DNA from: Kluyvera sp036759925
Lineage (GTDB): Bacteria; Pseudomonadota; Gammaproteobacteria; Enterobacterales; Enterobacteriaceae
Direction of reading: 5' to 3'
DNA: 64,000 bases
Assembly: GCF_036759925.1 (NCBI RefSeq)
Contig: NZ_JAPKIB010000006.1
Span: 1-64,000, forward strand
Shown: positions 1 through 8,353 of the stretch, one piece after another
How the letters are laid out: the number at the start of each line of letters is the position of its first letter
How positions within the stretch are numbered: the first letter of the stretch is position 1
Made by a program: the position numbers and the translations under genes
The notes under the pieces: generated by a model
Seen by the model: only the letters and a program-made list of their open reading frames with translations
Told to the model about the DNA's origin: nothing
Databases searched by the model: none

Positions 1-35
1 ACCCGGCGGCTTGTTTGCCGTTGTTCCGTCTCAGT

Positions 36-95
36 GGGGCCGCATTATAGGGAGTTAATTCAGGCTGACAAGAGGAAAAATGCATTTTTCTTTCA
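36..95 (-). promoter_or_regulatory. rRNA operon P1 promoter (rrn operon lies left of window)
   Basis: Read on the minus strand this is a textbook rrn P1 promoter: -35 TTGTCA (complement of 66-71), a 16-bp spacer, -10 TATAAT (complement of 44-49), then a GC-rich discriminator (GCGGCCCC) typical of stringently controlled stable-RNA promoters. The A/T-rich run at about 72-95 fits an UP element. The transcribed leader beginning near 36 (ACGGAACAACGGCAAAC) matches what I recall of E. coli rrn leaders. Fis sites would be expected to overlap the 3' end of gmhB. In E. coli rrnH also follows gmhB. The rRNA genes themselves are outside the window. Confidence 0.85.
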
Positions 96-123
96 ACAGC
101 TCACCTTTTCGCCTTTCTGCCGC

Positions 124-687
124 TTATTTCTGCTTTTTGATAGCAGCAGGCAGGTCAGCAAGGCTATTAATCACCCAATCCGCGGCTTTTTCCGCTTCTT
201 CGGTGACAGGTTTCCCCGTACGCACCAGCACTTTAGTGCCCACGTTCGCCGCAGTAGCTGCCTGCATGTCTTCTACTTTGTCACCGACCATATAAGAAGA
301 AGCCATATCAATGTGCAGAAACTCCTGCGCGGATTTAAACATCCCTGGATGCGGTTTACGGCAATCACACACCTGGCGGTACTCTTCTACTGTTCCCTGC
401 GGGTGGTGTGGGCAATAGTAGATACCATCCAGATCGACACCACGGTCTGCCAGAGACCAGTCCATCCATTCCGTCAGCGTTTCGAACTGCGCTTCGGTAA
501 ACTTCCCGCGAGCGATACCGGACTGGTTAGTGACCAGCACCAGCGCATAGCCCATCTCTTTTAATTCGCGCATGGCGTCGATAACGCCATCAATAAACTC
601 AAATTCATCGATTTCATGAACGTAGCCATGATCGACATTAATCGTGCCGTCACGATCGAGAAAAATAGCGGGTACAGACTTTGCCAC
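124..687 (-). CDS. gmhB: D-glycero-beta-D-manno-heptose 1,7-bisphosphate 7-phosphatase
   Basis: GmhB removes the 7-phosphate from heptose 1,7-bisphosphate in the ADP-heptose pathway that supplies the LPS inner core. It is a cytoplasmic HAD-family phosphatase of 187 residues. The HAD nucleophile motif FLDRDGT lies at residues 8-14, and the zinc-loop Cys/His set is visible in CPHHPQG and CDCRKPHP. The start is a GTG at 687, because AGGAGC stands 8 bases before it and the family begins with (M)AKSVPAIFLDRDG; the frame stays open further upstream without family similarity. It is transcribed away from metN, and the rrn P1 promoter follows its stop codon closely. Confidence 0.95.
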   Translation of the reverse strand: MAKSVPAIFLDRDGTINVDHGYVHEIDEFEFIDGVIDAMRELKEMGYALVLVTNQSGIARGKFTEAQFETLTEWMDWSLADRGVDLDGIYYCPHHPQGTVEEYRQVCDCRKPHPGMFKSAQEFLHIDMASSYMVGDKVEDMQAATAANVGTKVLVRTGKPVTEEAEKAADWVINSLADLPAAIKKQK

Positions 688-774
688 CGTGTTGCTCCTG
701 AATAAGGCATGTATTCTTAGTATCGCATGTTTCGACAGGCAAGAAAGCGTCGATCGCATAAATCAGATTGATTT

Positions 775-798
775 AGCCGTCTAGATGCCTTAACATCC
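775..798 (+). promoter_or_regulatory. MetJ operator (tandem met boxes) upstream of metNIQ
   Basis: Two adjacent 8-mers, AGCCGTCT (775-782) and AGATGCCT (783-790), match the met box consensus AGACGTCT at 7/8 and 6/8 positions. A weaker TAACATCC follows (791-798). MetJ with S-adenosylmethionine binds such tandem boxes cooperatively, so metNIQ should be repressed when methionine is plentiful, as in E. coli. I did not identify the -10/-35 elements with certainty. Confidence 0.75.
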
Positions 799-875
799 GT
801 TTTGTTGACGGTCATCGCCCGTCTCTGGCAGAAGAAAATGCCACGGATAACTCCTAACCGATAATAAATAATCTA

Positions 876-1907
876 ATGATTAAACTTTCGAATATCACCA
901 AGGTGTTCCAGCAGGGCCACCGCACCATTCAGGCGCTGAACAACGTTAGCCTGCACGTGCCTGCGGGACAAATTTATGGCGTCATTGGCGCATCCGGTGC
1001 AGGTAAAAGTACGCTGATTCGCTGCGTTAACCTGCTTGAACGCCCGACAGAAGGCAGCGTTCAGGTTGGCGGCCAGGAACTTACCGCACTGTCCGAAGCG
1101 GCGCTGACCAAAGCGCGTCGCCAGATTGGCATGATCTTCCAGCACTTTAACCTGCTCTCTTCACGCACGGTATTCGGCAACGTTGCGCTGCCGCTGGAAC
1201 TCGATAACACGCCTAAAGATGAAGTAAAGCGTCGCGTCACTGAGCTGCTGGACCTCGTCGGTCTGGGCGACAAGCATGATAGCTACCCGGCGAACCTGTC
1301 CGGTGGGCAAAAACAGCGCGTGGCGATTGCCCGTGCGCTGGCCAGCAACCCGAAGGTTCTGCTGTGTGATGAAGCCACCAGCGCACTGGATCCGGCAACC
1401 ACACGCTCCATCCTCGAGCTGCTGAAAGACATTAACCGTCGCCTGGGCCTGACGATTCTGCTCATCACCCACGAAATGGATGTGGTAAAGCGCATCTGCG
1501 ACTGTGTAGCGGTTATCAGCAACGGCGAGCTTATCGAGCAGGATACGGTGAGCGAAGTCTTCTCTCATCCGAAAACACCGCTGGCACAGCAGTTTATTCA
1601 GTCCACGCTGCATCTGGATATTCCAGAAGATTACCAGGCGCGTCTGAAAGAAGCACAGACTGCCGATAGCGTACCGATGCTGCGCATGGAGTTTACCGGC
1701 CATTCGGTTGATGCTCCGCTGCTGTCGGAAACCGCACGTCGCTTTAACGTGAACAACAACATTATTAGCGCGCAGATGGATTACGCGGGCGGCGTGAAGT
1801 TCGGCATTATGCTGACGGAAATGCACGGCACGCCTGAAGATACGCAAGCAGCCATTGCCTGGCTGCAGCAACACCATGTAAAAGTAGAGGTACTGGGTTA
1901 TGTCTGA
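876..1907 (+). CDS. metN: Methionine ABC transporter ATP-binding protein MetN
   Basis: MetN is the ATPase of the high-affinity D/L-methionine importer MetNIQ at the inner membrane. The 343-residue protein has Walker A GASGAGKST (38-46), the ABC signature LSGGQ (141-145), Walker B and D-loop VLLCDEATSALD (161-172), and a C-terminal ACT-like NIL domain from about residue 265. That domain binds methionine and trans-inhibits transport. It is the first gene of metN-metI-metQ and overlaps metI by 8 bases. The ATG at 876 has no strong Shine-Dalgarno sequence; it was chosen because the protein aligns with the family from its first residue. Confidence 0.97.
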   Translation: MIKLSNITKVFQQGHRTIQALNNVSLHVPAGQIYGVIGASGAGKSTLIRCVNLLERPTEGSVQVGGQELTALSEAALTKARRQIGMIFQHFNLLSSRTVFGNVALPLELDNTPKDEVKRRVTELLDLVGLGDKHDSYPANLSGGQKQRVAIARALASNPKVLLCDEATSALDPATTRSILELLKDINRRLGLTILLITHEMDVVKRICDCVAVISNGELIEQDTVSEVFSHPKTPLAQQFIQSTLHLDIPEDYQARLKEAQTADSVPMLRMEFTGHSVDAPLLSETARRFNVNNNIISAQMDYAGGVKFGIMLTEMHGTPEDTQAAIAWLQQHHVKVEVLGYV

Positions 1908-2553
1908 GGCCATGATGTGGTTACTGGCGCGCGGCGTCTGGGAAACGCTGGCGATGACATTCGTGTCGGGCTTTTTCGGCTTCGTGATTGGTCTGCCGGT
2001 CGGCGTGCTTTTATATACCACGCGTCCGGGGCAAATCATTGAGAACGGCAAACTCTACCGTATTCTCTCTGCGCTGGTGAATATCTTCCGCTCCATCCCG
2101 TTCATTATCCTGCTGGTCTGGATGATTCCATTTACCCGCATTATTGTCGGTACCTCTATCGGCCTGCAGGCGGCAATCGTTCCGCTGACGGTGGGTGCAG
2201 CACCGTTTATTGCACGTATGGTGGAAAACGCCCTGCTGGAAATCCCTACCGGGCTGATTGAAGCTTCCCGCGCAATGGGTGCCACACCGATGCAGATCGT
2301 GAGGAAAGTCCTGCTGCCAGAAGCGCTACCAGGTCTGGTCAACGCGGCAACCATCACGCTGATTACGCTGGTTGGCTACTCCGCCATGGGCGGTGCCGTC
2401 GGTGCCGGTGGTCTGGGGCAGATTGGCTATCAGTATGGCTACATTGGATATAATGCAGTCGTGATGAATACAGTGCTGGTATTGCTGGTCGTTCTGGTTT
2501 ATTTAATTCAAGTATCTGGCGATCGTATCGTTCGGGCAGTCACTCATAAATAG
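1900..2553 (+). CDS. metI: Methionine ABC transporter permease MetI
   Basis: MetI is the membrane permease of the methionine importer and forms a dimer that docks on MetN. It has 217 residues with about five hydrophobic helices (roughly 15-40, 55-78, 85-105, 148-172, 185-210). The EAA loop that contacts the ATPase is EASRAMGATPMQI (121-133). Its start lies inside the last codons of metN (8-base overlap), which indicates coupled translation. The length equals that of E. coli MetI. Confidence 0.97.
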   Translation: MSEAMMWLLARGVWETLAMTFVSGFFGFVIGLPVGVLLYTTRPGQIIENGKLYRILSALVNIFRSIPFIILLVWMIPFTRIIVGTSIGLQAAIVPLTVGAAPFIARMVENALLEIPTGLIEASRAMGATPMQIVRKVLLPEALPGLVNAATITLITLVGYSAMGGAVGAGGLGQIGYQYGYIGYNAVVMNTVLVLLVVLVYLIQVSGDRIVRAVTHK

Positions 2554-2594
2554 CGTTACACACAACACAACTCAAAAGTTTAAGGATAATAAGC

Positions 2595-3410
2595 ATGGCG
2601 TTCAATTTTAAAACCTTTGCGGCAGTTGGGGCCCTGATTGGTTCTCTGGCTCTTGTTGGTTGCGGCCAGGACGAGAAAGATCCAAACCACATTAAAGTCG
2701 GCGTGATCGTCGGTGCAGAACAGCAGGTTGCTGAAGTTGCCCAGAAAGTCGCGAAAGAAAAATACGGCCTGGACGTTGAACTGGTTACCTTCAACGATTA
2801 CGTTCTGCCAAACGAAGCGCTGAGCAAAGGCGACATCGACGCCAACGCCTTCCAGCACAAACCATACCTGGATCAGCAGATCAAAGACCGCGGCTACAAA
2901 CTGGTTTCCGTCGGTAGCACCTTCGTTTATCCAATCGCAGGCTACTCCAAGAAAATCAAATCTCTGGACGAACTGCAGCCGGGCTCTCAGATTGCGGTTC
3001 CAAACGACCCGACTAACCTTGGCCGTTCCCTGCTGCTGCTGCAGCAAGTGGGCCTGATCAAACTGAAAGATGGCGTGGGTCTGCTGCCAACCGCACTGGA
3101 CATCACCGAAAACCCAAAAAACCTGAAGATTGTTGAGCTGGAAGCACCGCAGCTGCCACGTTCCCTGGACGATGCGCAGATTGCTCTGGCCGTTATCAAC
3201 ACCACTTACGCCAGCCAGATCAACCTGACCCCGGCGAAAGACGGTATCTTCGTTGAAGGTAAAGACTCTCCGTACGTGAACCTGATCGTGACCCGCGAAG
3301 ATAACAAAGACGCTGAAAACGTGAAGAAATTCGTCCAGGCTTACCAGTCTGACGAAGTGTACGAAGCAGCGAACAAAATCTTTAACGGCGGCGCTGTTAA
3401 AGGCTGGTAA
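2595..3410 (+). CDS. metQ: Methionine-binding lipoprotein MetQ
   Basis: MetQ is the NlpA-family substrate-binding lipoprotein that captures methionine in the periplasm and delivers it to MetNI. The 271-residue precursor starts with a lipoprotein signal peptide ending in LVGC, so Cys23 should be lipidated. The residue after Cys is Gly, not Asp, which does not signal inner-membrane retention by the +2 rule, although MetQ works at the inner membrane. AAGGAT stands 8 bases before the ATG. It is the last gene of metNIQ and is followed by a hairpin at 3437. Confidence 0.97.
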   Translation: MAFNFKTFAAVGALIGSLALVGCGQDEKDPNHIKVGVIVGAEQQVAEVAQKVAKEKYGLDVELVTFNDYVLPNEALSKGDIDANAFQHKPYLDQQIKDRGYKLVSVGSTFVYPIAGYSKKIKSLDELQPGSQIAVPNDPTNLGRSLLLLQQVGLIKLKDGVGLLPTALDITENPKNLKIVELEAPQLPRSLDDAQIALAVINTTYASQINLTPAKDGIFVEGKDSPYVNLIVTREDNKDAENVKKFVQAYQSDEVYEAANKIFNGGAVKGW

Positions 3411-3436
3411 TCGCATTACCGCTAAGCAGTATCTTT

Positions 3437-3466
3437 CAAGACGGGCGCATGCCCGTCTTGTCATTT
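3437..3466 (+). terminator. Probable terminator after metQ
   Basis: A perfect 10-bp inverted repeat, CAAGACGGGC/GCCCGTCTTG (3437-3446/3451-3460), with a 4-base loop is followed by a short T-rich run (TCATTT). It is strong as a hairpin but weak in U-tract. Confidence 0.65.
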
Positions 3467-3521
3467 ATGCAAGCACCTGATTCAATAGCCCCTCTGGTCT
3501 ACCCTTTATAGAGGAATTACT

Positions 3522-3926
3522 ATGCGTGCTTTACCGGTCTGTTTATTAGCGCTCCTGTTAGGTGGCTGTTCCATGCTAAACAGATCTCCTGTTGAACCTA
3601 TTCAAAGCACTGCGACCCCCGCGAAAACGGAGACCGCGAAACCTAAAGCGCCACGCGCTACGCCGGTGAGAATTATCACCAACGCCGAAGATCTGGTCGG
3701 TAAACCGTTCCGCGATCTGGGCGAAGTCTCCGGTGATTCATGTCAGGCCACTAATCAGGATTCACCACCCAATATTCCAACTGCACGCAAACGCATGCAG
3801 ATTAACGCCTCTAAAATGAAAGCCAATGCGGTGCTGTTGCACAGCTGCGAAGTCACCAGCGGTGCGCCTGGCTGCTACCGTCAGGCGGTCTGCGTCGGTT
3901 CAGCCCTTAACGTCAGCGCGCAATGA
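3522..3926 (+). CDS. rcsF: Rcs phosphorelay outer-membrane sensor lipoprotein RcsF
   Basis: RcsF senses outer-membrane and peptidoglycan damage and activates the RcsC-RcsD-RcsB phosphorelay by releasing IgaA inhibition. It is displayed through BamA-porin complexes. The 134-residue precursor has a lipobox ending LGGC, lipidated at Cys16, followed by a Pro/Ala/Lys-rich linker (about 20-50). The four cysteines of the globular domain are at 74, 109, 118 and 124, the same positions as the two nonconsecutive disulfides of E. coli RcsF. GAGGAATTACT precedes the ATG. Its stop overlaps the trmO start (ATGA). Confidence 0.96.
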   Translation: MRALPVCLLALLLGGCSMLNRSPVEPIQSTATPAKTETAKPKAPRATPVRIITNAEDLVGKPFRDLGEVSGDSCQATNQDSPPNIPTARKRMQINASKMKANAVLLHSCEVTSGAPGCYRQAVCVGSALNVSAQ

Positions 3927-4630
3927 GCCCATTCGTTTTTGAACAAATAGGCGTTATCCGTTCTCCTTATAAAGAGAAGTTTGCCGTACCTCGCCAGCCG
4001 GGGCTGGTCAAAAGCTGCAGCGGTGAGCTGCACCTGCTGCCCCCCTACAACCAGGCCGATGCCGTACGCGGCCTGGAAGCGTTCAGCCATCTGTGGGTAC
4101 TGTTCGTTTTCCATCAAACGATGGAAGGCGGCTGGCGTCCCACGGTGCGACCACCCCGTCTCGGCGGAAATGCACGGATGGGCGTATTCGCCACCCGTTC
4201 CACCTTCCGTCCGAACCCTATCGGGATGTCGCTGGTTGAGCTGCGCGGCGTCCGCTGCCAGAAAGAACACGTCATTCTGGAACTCGGCGGGCTTGATTTA
4301 GTGGACGGTACGCCGGTCGTCGATATTAAGCCCTACCTGCCGTTCGCCGAATCGCTTCCTGACGCTCGTGCCAGCTACGCTCAGGATGCGCCGCAGGCCG
4401 ATGTTGAGGTCACCTTCAGCGATGAGATTGCCCAGCAGCTTATTGGTCTGGAAAAACGCTACCCGCATTTACGTCGTTTTATTGCCGAAGTGCTGGCCCA
4501 GGACCCGCGTCCGGCCTATCGTAAGAATGAGGAAGAGGGGAAAACCTACGCCGTCTGGCTGCTGGACTTTAACGTCCGCTGGCGCGTAACACCGTCAGGA
4601 TTTGAGGTCTTTGCCCTGGAAGCCCGGTAA
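3923..4630 (+). CDS. trmO: tRNA (N6-threonylcarbamoyladenosine(37)-N6)-methyltransferase TrmO
   Basis: TrmO (YaeB/TsaA) is the SAM-dependent enzyme that methylates t6A37 to m6t6A37 in tRNAs such as tRNA-Thr(GGU). The 235 residues match the UPF0066 family: an N-terminal beta-barrel-like domain of about 150 residues with the conserved stretch RPNPIGMSLVEL (near 93-104), then a C-terminal domain with YAVWLLDFNVRW. The start codon overlaps the rcsF stop by 4 bases, so the two are probably translated in tandem. The gene is a stable neighbour of rcsF and proS in enterobacteria. Confidence 0.94.
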   Translation: MSPFVFEQIGVIRSPYKEKFAVPRQPGLVKSCSGELHLLPPYNQADAVRGLEAFSHLWVLFVFHQTMEGGWRPTVRPPRLGGNARMGVFATRSTFRPNPIGMSLVELRGVRCQKEHVILELGGLDLVDGTPVVDIKPYLPFAESLPDARASYAQDAPQADVEVTFSDEIAQQLIGLEKRYPHLRRFIAEVLAQDPRPAYRKNEEEGKTYAVWLLDFNVRWRVTPSGFEVFALEAR

Positions 4631-4647
4631 TTTCGCCGCGCTCTCTT

Positions 4648-4674
4648 TTGACATCCCTTTCTCGCTGGTAAACT
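4648..4674 (+). promoter_or_regulatory. Candidate proS promoter
   Basis: A perfect -35 hexamer TTGACA (4648-4653) lies 91 bases before the proS ATG. The best -10-like hexamer is TAAACT (4669-4674), giving a short 15-bp spacer, so the -10 assignment is uncertain. Confidence 0.45.
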
Positions 4675-4743
4675 AAATCACTTTTGTTTTTGTGCCAGGC
4701 TCGACTTGAGCCTGTTCGATCGTTCAACTGGAACCGTAACAAC

Positions 4744-6462
4744 ATGCGTACTAGCCAATACCTGCTCTCCACTCTAAAGGAGACACCTGCCGACGCCGAG
4801 GTTATCAGCCACCAGCTGATGCTGCGCGCCGGGATGATCCGCAAGCTGGCCTCCGGGTTATACACCTGGCTGCCGACCGGCGTGCGCGTCCTGAAAAAAG
4901 TCGAAAACATCGTGCGTGAAGAGATGAACAACGCCGGTGCGATCGAGGTGTTAATGCCGGTAGTTCAGCCTTCTGAACTGTGGGAAGAGAGCGGCCGCTG
5001 GGAACAGTACGGCCCGGAACTTCTGCGTATTGCAGACCGTGGCGATCGTCCATTCGTACTGGGTCCAACCCACGAAGAAGTCATCACCGACCTGATTCGT
5101 AACGAGCTGAGCTCTTACAAACAACTGCCGCTGAACTTCTATCAGATCCAGACCAAATTCCGTGACGAAGTGCGTCCACGTTTCGGCGTGATGCGTTCCC
5201 GCGAGTTCCTGATGAAAGATGCCTACTCTTTCCATACTTCTCAGGAATCTCTGCAGGAAACCTACGACGCGATGTACGCGGCCTACAGCAAAATCTTTAG
5301 CCGTATGGGTCTGGATTTCCGTGCAGTACAGGCTGATACCGGTTCTATCGGCGGCAGCGCTTCTCACGAATTCCAGGTGCTGGCGCAGAGCGGCGAAGAC
5401 GATGTGATCTTCTCTGACTCTTCCGACTTCGCGGCAAACATCGAGTTCGCTGAAGCCGTGGCACCGAAAGAGCCTCGCGCAGCAGCTACCCAGGAAATGA
5501 CCCTGGTTGATACGCCAAACGCGAAAACCATCGCCGAGCTGGTTGAGCAGTTCAATCTGCCAATCGAGAAGACCGTGAAAACCCTGCTGGTGAAAGCGGT
5601 TGAAGGCAGCAAGTCTCCGCTGGTTGCCCTGCTGGTTCGCGGCGATCACGAACTGAACGAAGTGAAAGCGGAAAAACTGCCACAGGTAGCCAGCCCGCTG
5701 ACCTTCGCCACGGAAGAAGAGATTCGTGCACTGGTGAAAGCCGGTCCAGGCTCTCTCGGCCCAATCAACATGCCGATTCCGGTCATTATCGACCGTACTG
5801 TTGCCGTGATGAGCGATTTCGCGGCTGGCGCTAACATCGACGGTAAACACTACTTCGGCATCAACTGGGATCGCGACGTGGCGACGCCAGAAGTGGCTGA
5901 CATTCGTAACGTTGTCGCTGGCGACCCAAGCCCAGATGGTAAAGGTACGCTGCTGATTAAACGCGGGATCGAAGTGGGCCACATCTTCCAACTGGGTACC
6001 AAGTACTCCGAAGCGATGAAAGCGTCCGTACAGGGCGAAGACGGTCGTAACCAGACCCTGACGATGGGCTGCTACGGTATCGGTGTGACTCGCGTGGTTG
6101 CTGCTGCCATTGAGCAGAACTTTGACGACCGCGGCATCGTATGGCCAGACGCCATTGCGCCGTTCCAGGTTGCCATTCTGCCAATGAACATGCACAAGTC
6201 CTACCGCGTTCAGGAGCTGGCTGAGAAGCTGTACGCTGAGCTGCGCGCACAGGGTATCGAAGTGCTGATGGATGATCGTAAAGAGCGTCCAGGCGTGATG
6301 TTCGCGGATATGGAGCTTATCGGTATTCCTCACACCATCGTGCTGGGCGACCGTAACCTCGATAACGACGATATCGAATACAAATACCGTCGTAACGGCG
6401 AGAAGCAGCTGATTAAAACCGGCGATATCGTGGATTACCTGGTGAAAGCCATTAAAGGCTGA
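4744..6462 (+). CDS. proS: Prolyl-tRNA synthetase
   Basis: ProS charges tRNA-Pro with proline. This is the bacterial type: 572 residues with class II motif 2 starting at FRDEVRPRFG (about 139), an inserted YbaK-like editing domain (about 220-410) that hydrolyses Ala-tRNA-Pro, motif 3 GCYGIGVTR (442-450), and a C-terminal anticodon-binding domain. The ATG at 4744 gives the family N-terminus MRTSQYLLSTLKE. The 20 codons upstream in the same frame have no similarity. A strong terminator shared with nlpE follows. Confidence 0.97.
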   Translation: MRTSQYLLSTLKETPADAEVISHQLMLRAGMIRKLASGLYTWLPTGVRVLKKVENIVREEMNNAGAIEVLMPVVQPSELWEESGRWEQYGPELLRIADRGDRPFVLGPTHEEVITDLIRNELSSYKQLPLNFYQIQTKFRDEVRPRFGVMRSREFLMKDAYSFHTSQESLQETYDAMYAAYSKIFSRMGLDFRAVQADTGSIGGSASHEFQVLAQSGEDDVIFSDSSDFAANIEFAEAVAPKEPRAAATQEMTLVDTPNAKTIAELVEQFNLPIEKTVKTLLVKAVEGSKSPLVALLVRGDHELNEVKAEKLPQVASPLTFATEEEIRALVKAGPGSLGPINMPIPVIIDRTVAVMSDFAAGANIDGKHYFGINWDRDVATPEVADIRNVVAGDPSPDGKGTLLIKRGIEVGHIFQLGTKYSEAMKASVQGEDGRNQTLTMGCYGIGVTRVVAAAIEQNFDDRGIVWPDAIAPFQVAILPMNMHKSYRVQELAEKLYAELRAQGIEVLMDDRKERPGVMFADMELIGIPHTIVLGDRNLDNDDIEYKYRRNGEKQLIKTGDIVDYLVKAIKG

Positions 6463-6477
6463 TCCGCTCGGAGCCTT

Positions 6478-6509
6478 CCCGGAGTCGGCGTTACCGCCTC
6501 GTCCGGGCG
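6478..6509. repeat. REP-like palindromic unit after proS
   Basis: CCCGGAGTCGGCG...CCTCGTCCGGG forms an imperfect palindrome between proS and its terminator. The same half-element (CCCGGAGTCGGCG, CTCGTCCGGG) recurs at 44509-44579 and 59911-59987, so this is one unit of the REP family scattered through the window. Confidence 0.65.
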
Positions 6510-6511
6510 AC

Positions 6512-6544
6512 AAAAAAGCCTCGCATTTGCGAGGCTTTTTATTT
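6512..6544. terminator. Bidirectional terminator between proS and nlpE
   Basis: Stem AGCCTCGC/GCGAGGCT (6517-6524/6529-6536) with loop ATTT has an A-run on its left and a T-run on its right. It can therefore end both the rightward proS transcript and the leftward nlpE transcript. Confidence 0.9.
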
Positions 6545-6570
6545 GTGTTTATCCCGGTCTATAAATACCG

Positions 6571-7272
6571 TTACTTCGCGCTGGTACAGTCTTTACCCGG
6601 GGCAAACGTCCCGGCTTTATCGGTCGCTAACGTTTTCACCATCGCACCGGTATCCGGATTCGGTTCCACGGTAAAGTGCCCTTCGACCACCAGCAGAATC
6701 GGCTTGCTGTCGCTGCCCTGTGCGGCGGCGTAATCACGTTCCAGTTGCGCGTTATTGGCTACCGCCACACGCTGACCGGTCGCACAATCGGTGAAGGTGG
6801 CCGCATCGGCCATATAGAAGTACATTCCGCGCATCGCCATCGGCGTGGTTGGTAGGCTCGCTTTCACCGGTTCCAGCGTGTAGTTAAGCTTTGACTCGAT
6901 CGGATTACCTTCGCGGTCAAGCATCTCCAGCTTTTCGCCCTTCGCGCGATAGTAAGACTTCTCGCCTTCGCTGTCGGTCAGCACCAGCTTATCGGCGGTG
7001 CGCGCCCAGGTACCGTAGGAACCAAACGACGACGGGTCGCGGCTCACACCCTGATAGCGTTCGTTCATCACCCAGGTACCATCCTTCTCAAGGAACAGCG
7101 AGGTTTCAATACCTTCGCAGTCGGCGCAAGGGATAACGCCACGCCAGCTTTGCTGCATCGGCGTTAATTCAGCCGCTTGAGTCGGTTTTAGCGTATTCAC
7201 TTCCGAATGGTTGCATCCGAAAAGCCCAAACAGCATCCCCGTGGCCGCAATGGCCAATATCGCTTTTTTCAC
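6571..7272 (-). CDS. nlpE: Envelope stress lipoprotein NlpE (CutF)
   Basis: NlpE is an outer-membrane lipoprotein that reports surface adhesion and lipoprotein-trafficking or redox defects to CpxA. A GTG start at 7272 is preferred: AAGGA stands 7 bases ahead and the E. coli protein also begins (M)VKKAI, whereas a TTG two codons upstream is too close to that ribosome site. The 233-residue precursor has a lipobox ending LFGC (Cys20). A CADC CXXC motif follows at about 49-52, and a C-terminal OB-like domain holds the two cysteines in FTDCATG and GKDCTSAK. E. coli yaeF, which lies between nlpE and proS, is missing here. Confidence 0.93.
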   Translation of the reverse strand: MKKAILAIAATGMLFGLFGCNHSEVNTLKPTQAAELTPMQQSWRGVIPCADCEGIETSLFLEKDGTWVMNERYQGVSRDPSSFGSYGTWARTADKLVLTDSEGEKSYYRAKGEKLEMLDREGNPIESKLNYTLEPVKASLPTTPMAMRGMYFYMADAATFTDCATGQRVAVANNAQLERDYAAAQGSDSKPILLVVEGHFTVEPNPDTGAMVKTLATDKAGTFAPGKDCTSAK

Positions 7273-7308
7273 CCTCAATTCCTTATTCTTATTACATCCA
7301 CGTCCGGC

Positions 7309-7722
7309 TTAATAGCGAACTTTACCGCGCATGTTCTTCACAGAAGACTTTTGCGCTTTCGACGTCAGCCGCCGCTCCTTCGATGCCCGGGTTGGGCGCG
7401 TCGGTCGTCGGCTTTTTTGTTCTGCGGTCAGCGTCTGGATAACCGAAACCAGGCGAGCTATCGCCGCTTCACGGTTCATTTCCTGACTGCGGTACTCCTG
7501 CGCCTTAATAATAATCACACCATCGGCAGAAATTAAGTGGTGGCTAGCTTCGAGCAGGCGCTCTTTATAATACTCTGGCAGGCTGGAGGCCCGGATGTCA
7601 AAACGCAGGTGAATTGCCGTTGAGGTCTTATTCACGTGCTGACCGCCCGCCCCCTGTGCCCGGATGGCGGTAATCGTCAGCTCCGTGTCCGGGATGCTCA
7701 CCTGCCGGGAGATGACAATCAT
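7309..7722 (-). CDS. arfB: Alternative ribosome-rescue peptidyl-tRNA hydrolase ArfB
   Basis: ArfB (YaeJ) rescues ribosomes stalled on non-stop mRNA. Its GGQ domain hydrolyses peptidyl-tRNA in the A site while its basic tail probes the empty mRNA channel. The protein has 137 residues with GAGGQHVNKT containing GGQ at 26-28, and a Lys/Arg-rich tail from about 103 (RRPTRPTRASKERR). The ATG at 7722 overlaps the yaeQ stop (ATGA), which suggests coupled translation, and it gives the family start MIVISR. An upstream in-frame start would add five unrelated residues. Confidence 0.95.
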   Translation of the reverse strand: MIVISRQVSIPDTELTITAIRAQGAGGQHVNKTSTAIHLRFDIRASSLPEYYKERLLEASHHLISADGVIIIKAQEYRSQEMNREAAIARLVSVIQTLTAEQKSRRPTRPTRASKERRLTSKAQKSSVKNMRGKVRY

Positions 7723-8264
7723 GCCGGCAGTTGCCACGGCGTCAGATGAATTTCCAGATTATTCTGAGCGCCAGAAAGCCAGATCGCGCCTTCCTGAATC
7801 GTCGCCTGTAGCGTCATAGTACGCTCGGCAAAGGCGCTCAGCTTCGCTAGCTGTTCATCGTCAAGGTACCAGACCGTCAGGTTTTTAAAGCCCGCCATCT
7901 TGTTCTGGTTCTGCTGCCACCAGATTTCCGCAGCACGACTATTGTAGGTGAACAACGCCACCTCCTGAGACAAACTGCAGGCTTTTTTAATTCGACGGTC
8001 GTCCGGCAGACCCAGTTCAATCCACAGATCGATGCCCAGGTGATCGTTACGTAGCCACACTTCCGGCTCGTCTTCAGAAGAGAGCCCGCGGGTAAACTGC
8101 AGACGTTCATTCGCGTACTTAATCCACGCCAGCAGGCGTAGCATCATGCGCTCCTGGGTTTCGGAAGGATGGCGAGCCAGCGTTAACGACGCGTCCAGAA
8201 ACTGGTTGCGGTCGAGATCCGCGACATTCACCACCGCTTTATAAATTGTTGCTTTCAGCGCCAT
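7719..8264 (-). CDS. yaeQ: YaeQ family protein, PD-(D/E)XK-like fold, function unknown
   Basis: This 181-residue cytoplasmic protein matches the YaeQ family, which adopts a PD-(D/E)XK nuclease-like fold. No established biochemical activity is known to me. The start MALKATIYKAVVNVADLDR at 8264 is preceded by AGGAG at good spacing, whereas the frame open further upstream is unrelated. It forms a two-gene unit with arfB (4-base overlap) and is divergent from yaeP-rof. Confidence 0.92.
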   Translation of the reverse strand: MALKATIYKAVVNVADLDRNQFLDASLTLARHPSETQERMMLRLLAWIKYANERLQFTRGLSSEDEPEVWLRNDHLGIDLWIELGLPDDRRIKKACSLSQEVALFTYNSRAAEIWWQQNQNKMAGFKNLTVWYLDDEQLAKLSAFAERTMTLQATIQEGAIWLSGAQNNLEIHLTPWQLPA

Positions 8265-8353
8265 GACTTCACTCCTGCGAAAAATGGGGCTCATTGTAGC
8301 GAAATCAGGGCCAAAAGGCTGTCCTGAATTGCATCCGCCGTCACTCATCCCGC

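Noticed and set aside
34..564. A rightward open frame across the rrn promoter and gmhB
   Set aside because: It is antisense to gmhB and includes the rRNA P1 promoter; no coding features.
4951..6513. A 520-codon open frame antisense to proS
   Set aside because: It mirrors a highly conserved, strongly codon-biased gene, shows no domain, and has no plausible ribosome site. Such frames are common opposite GC-rich genes.
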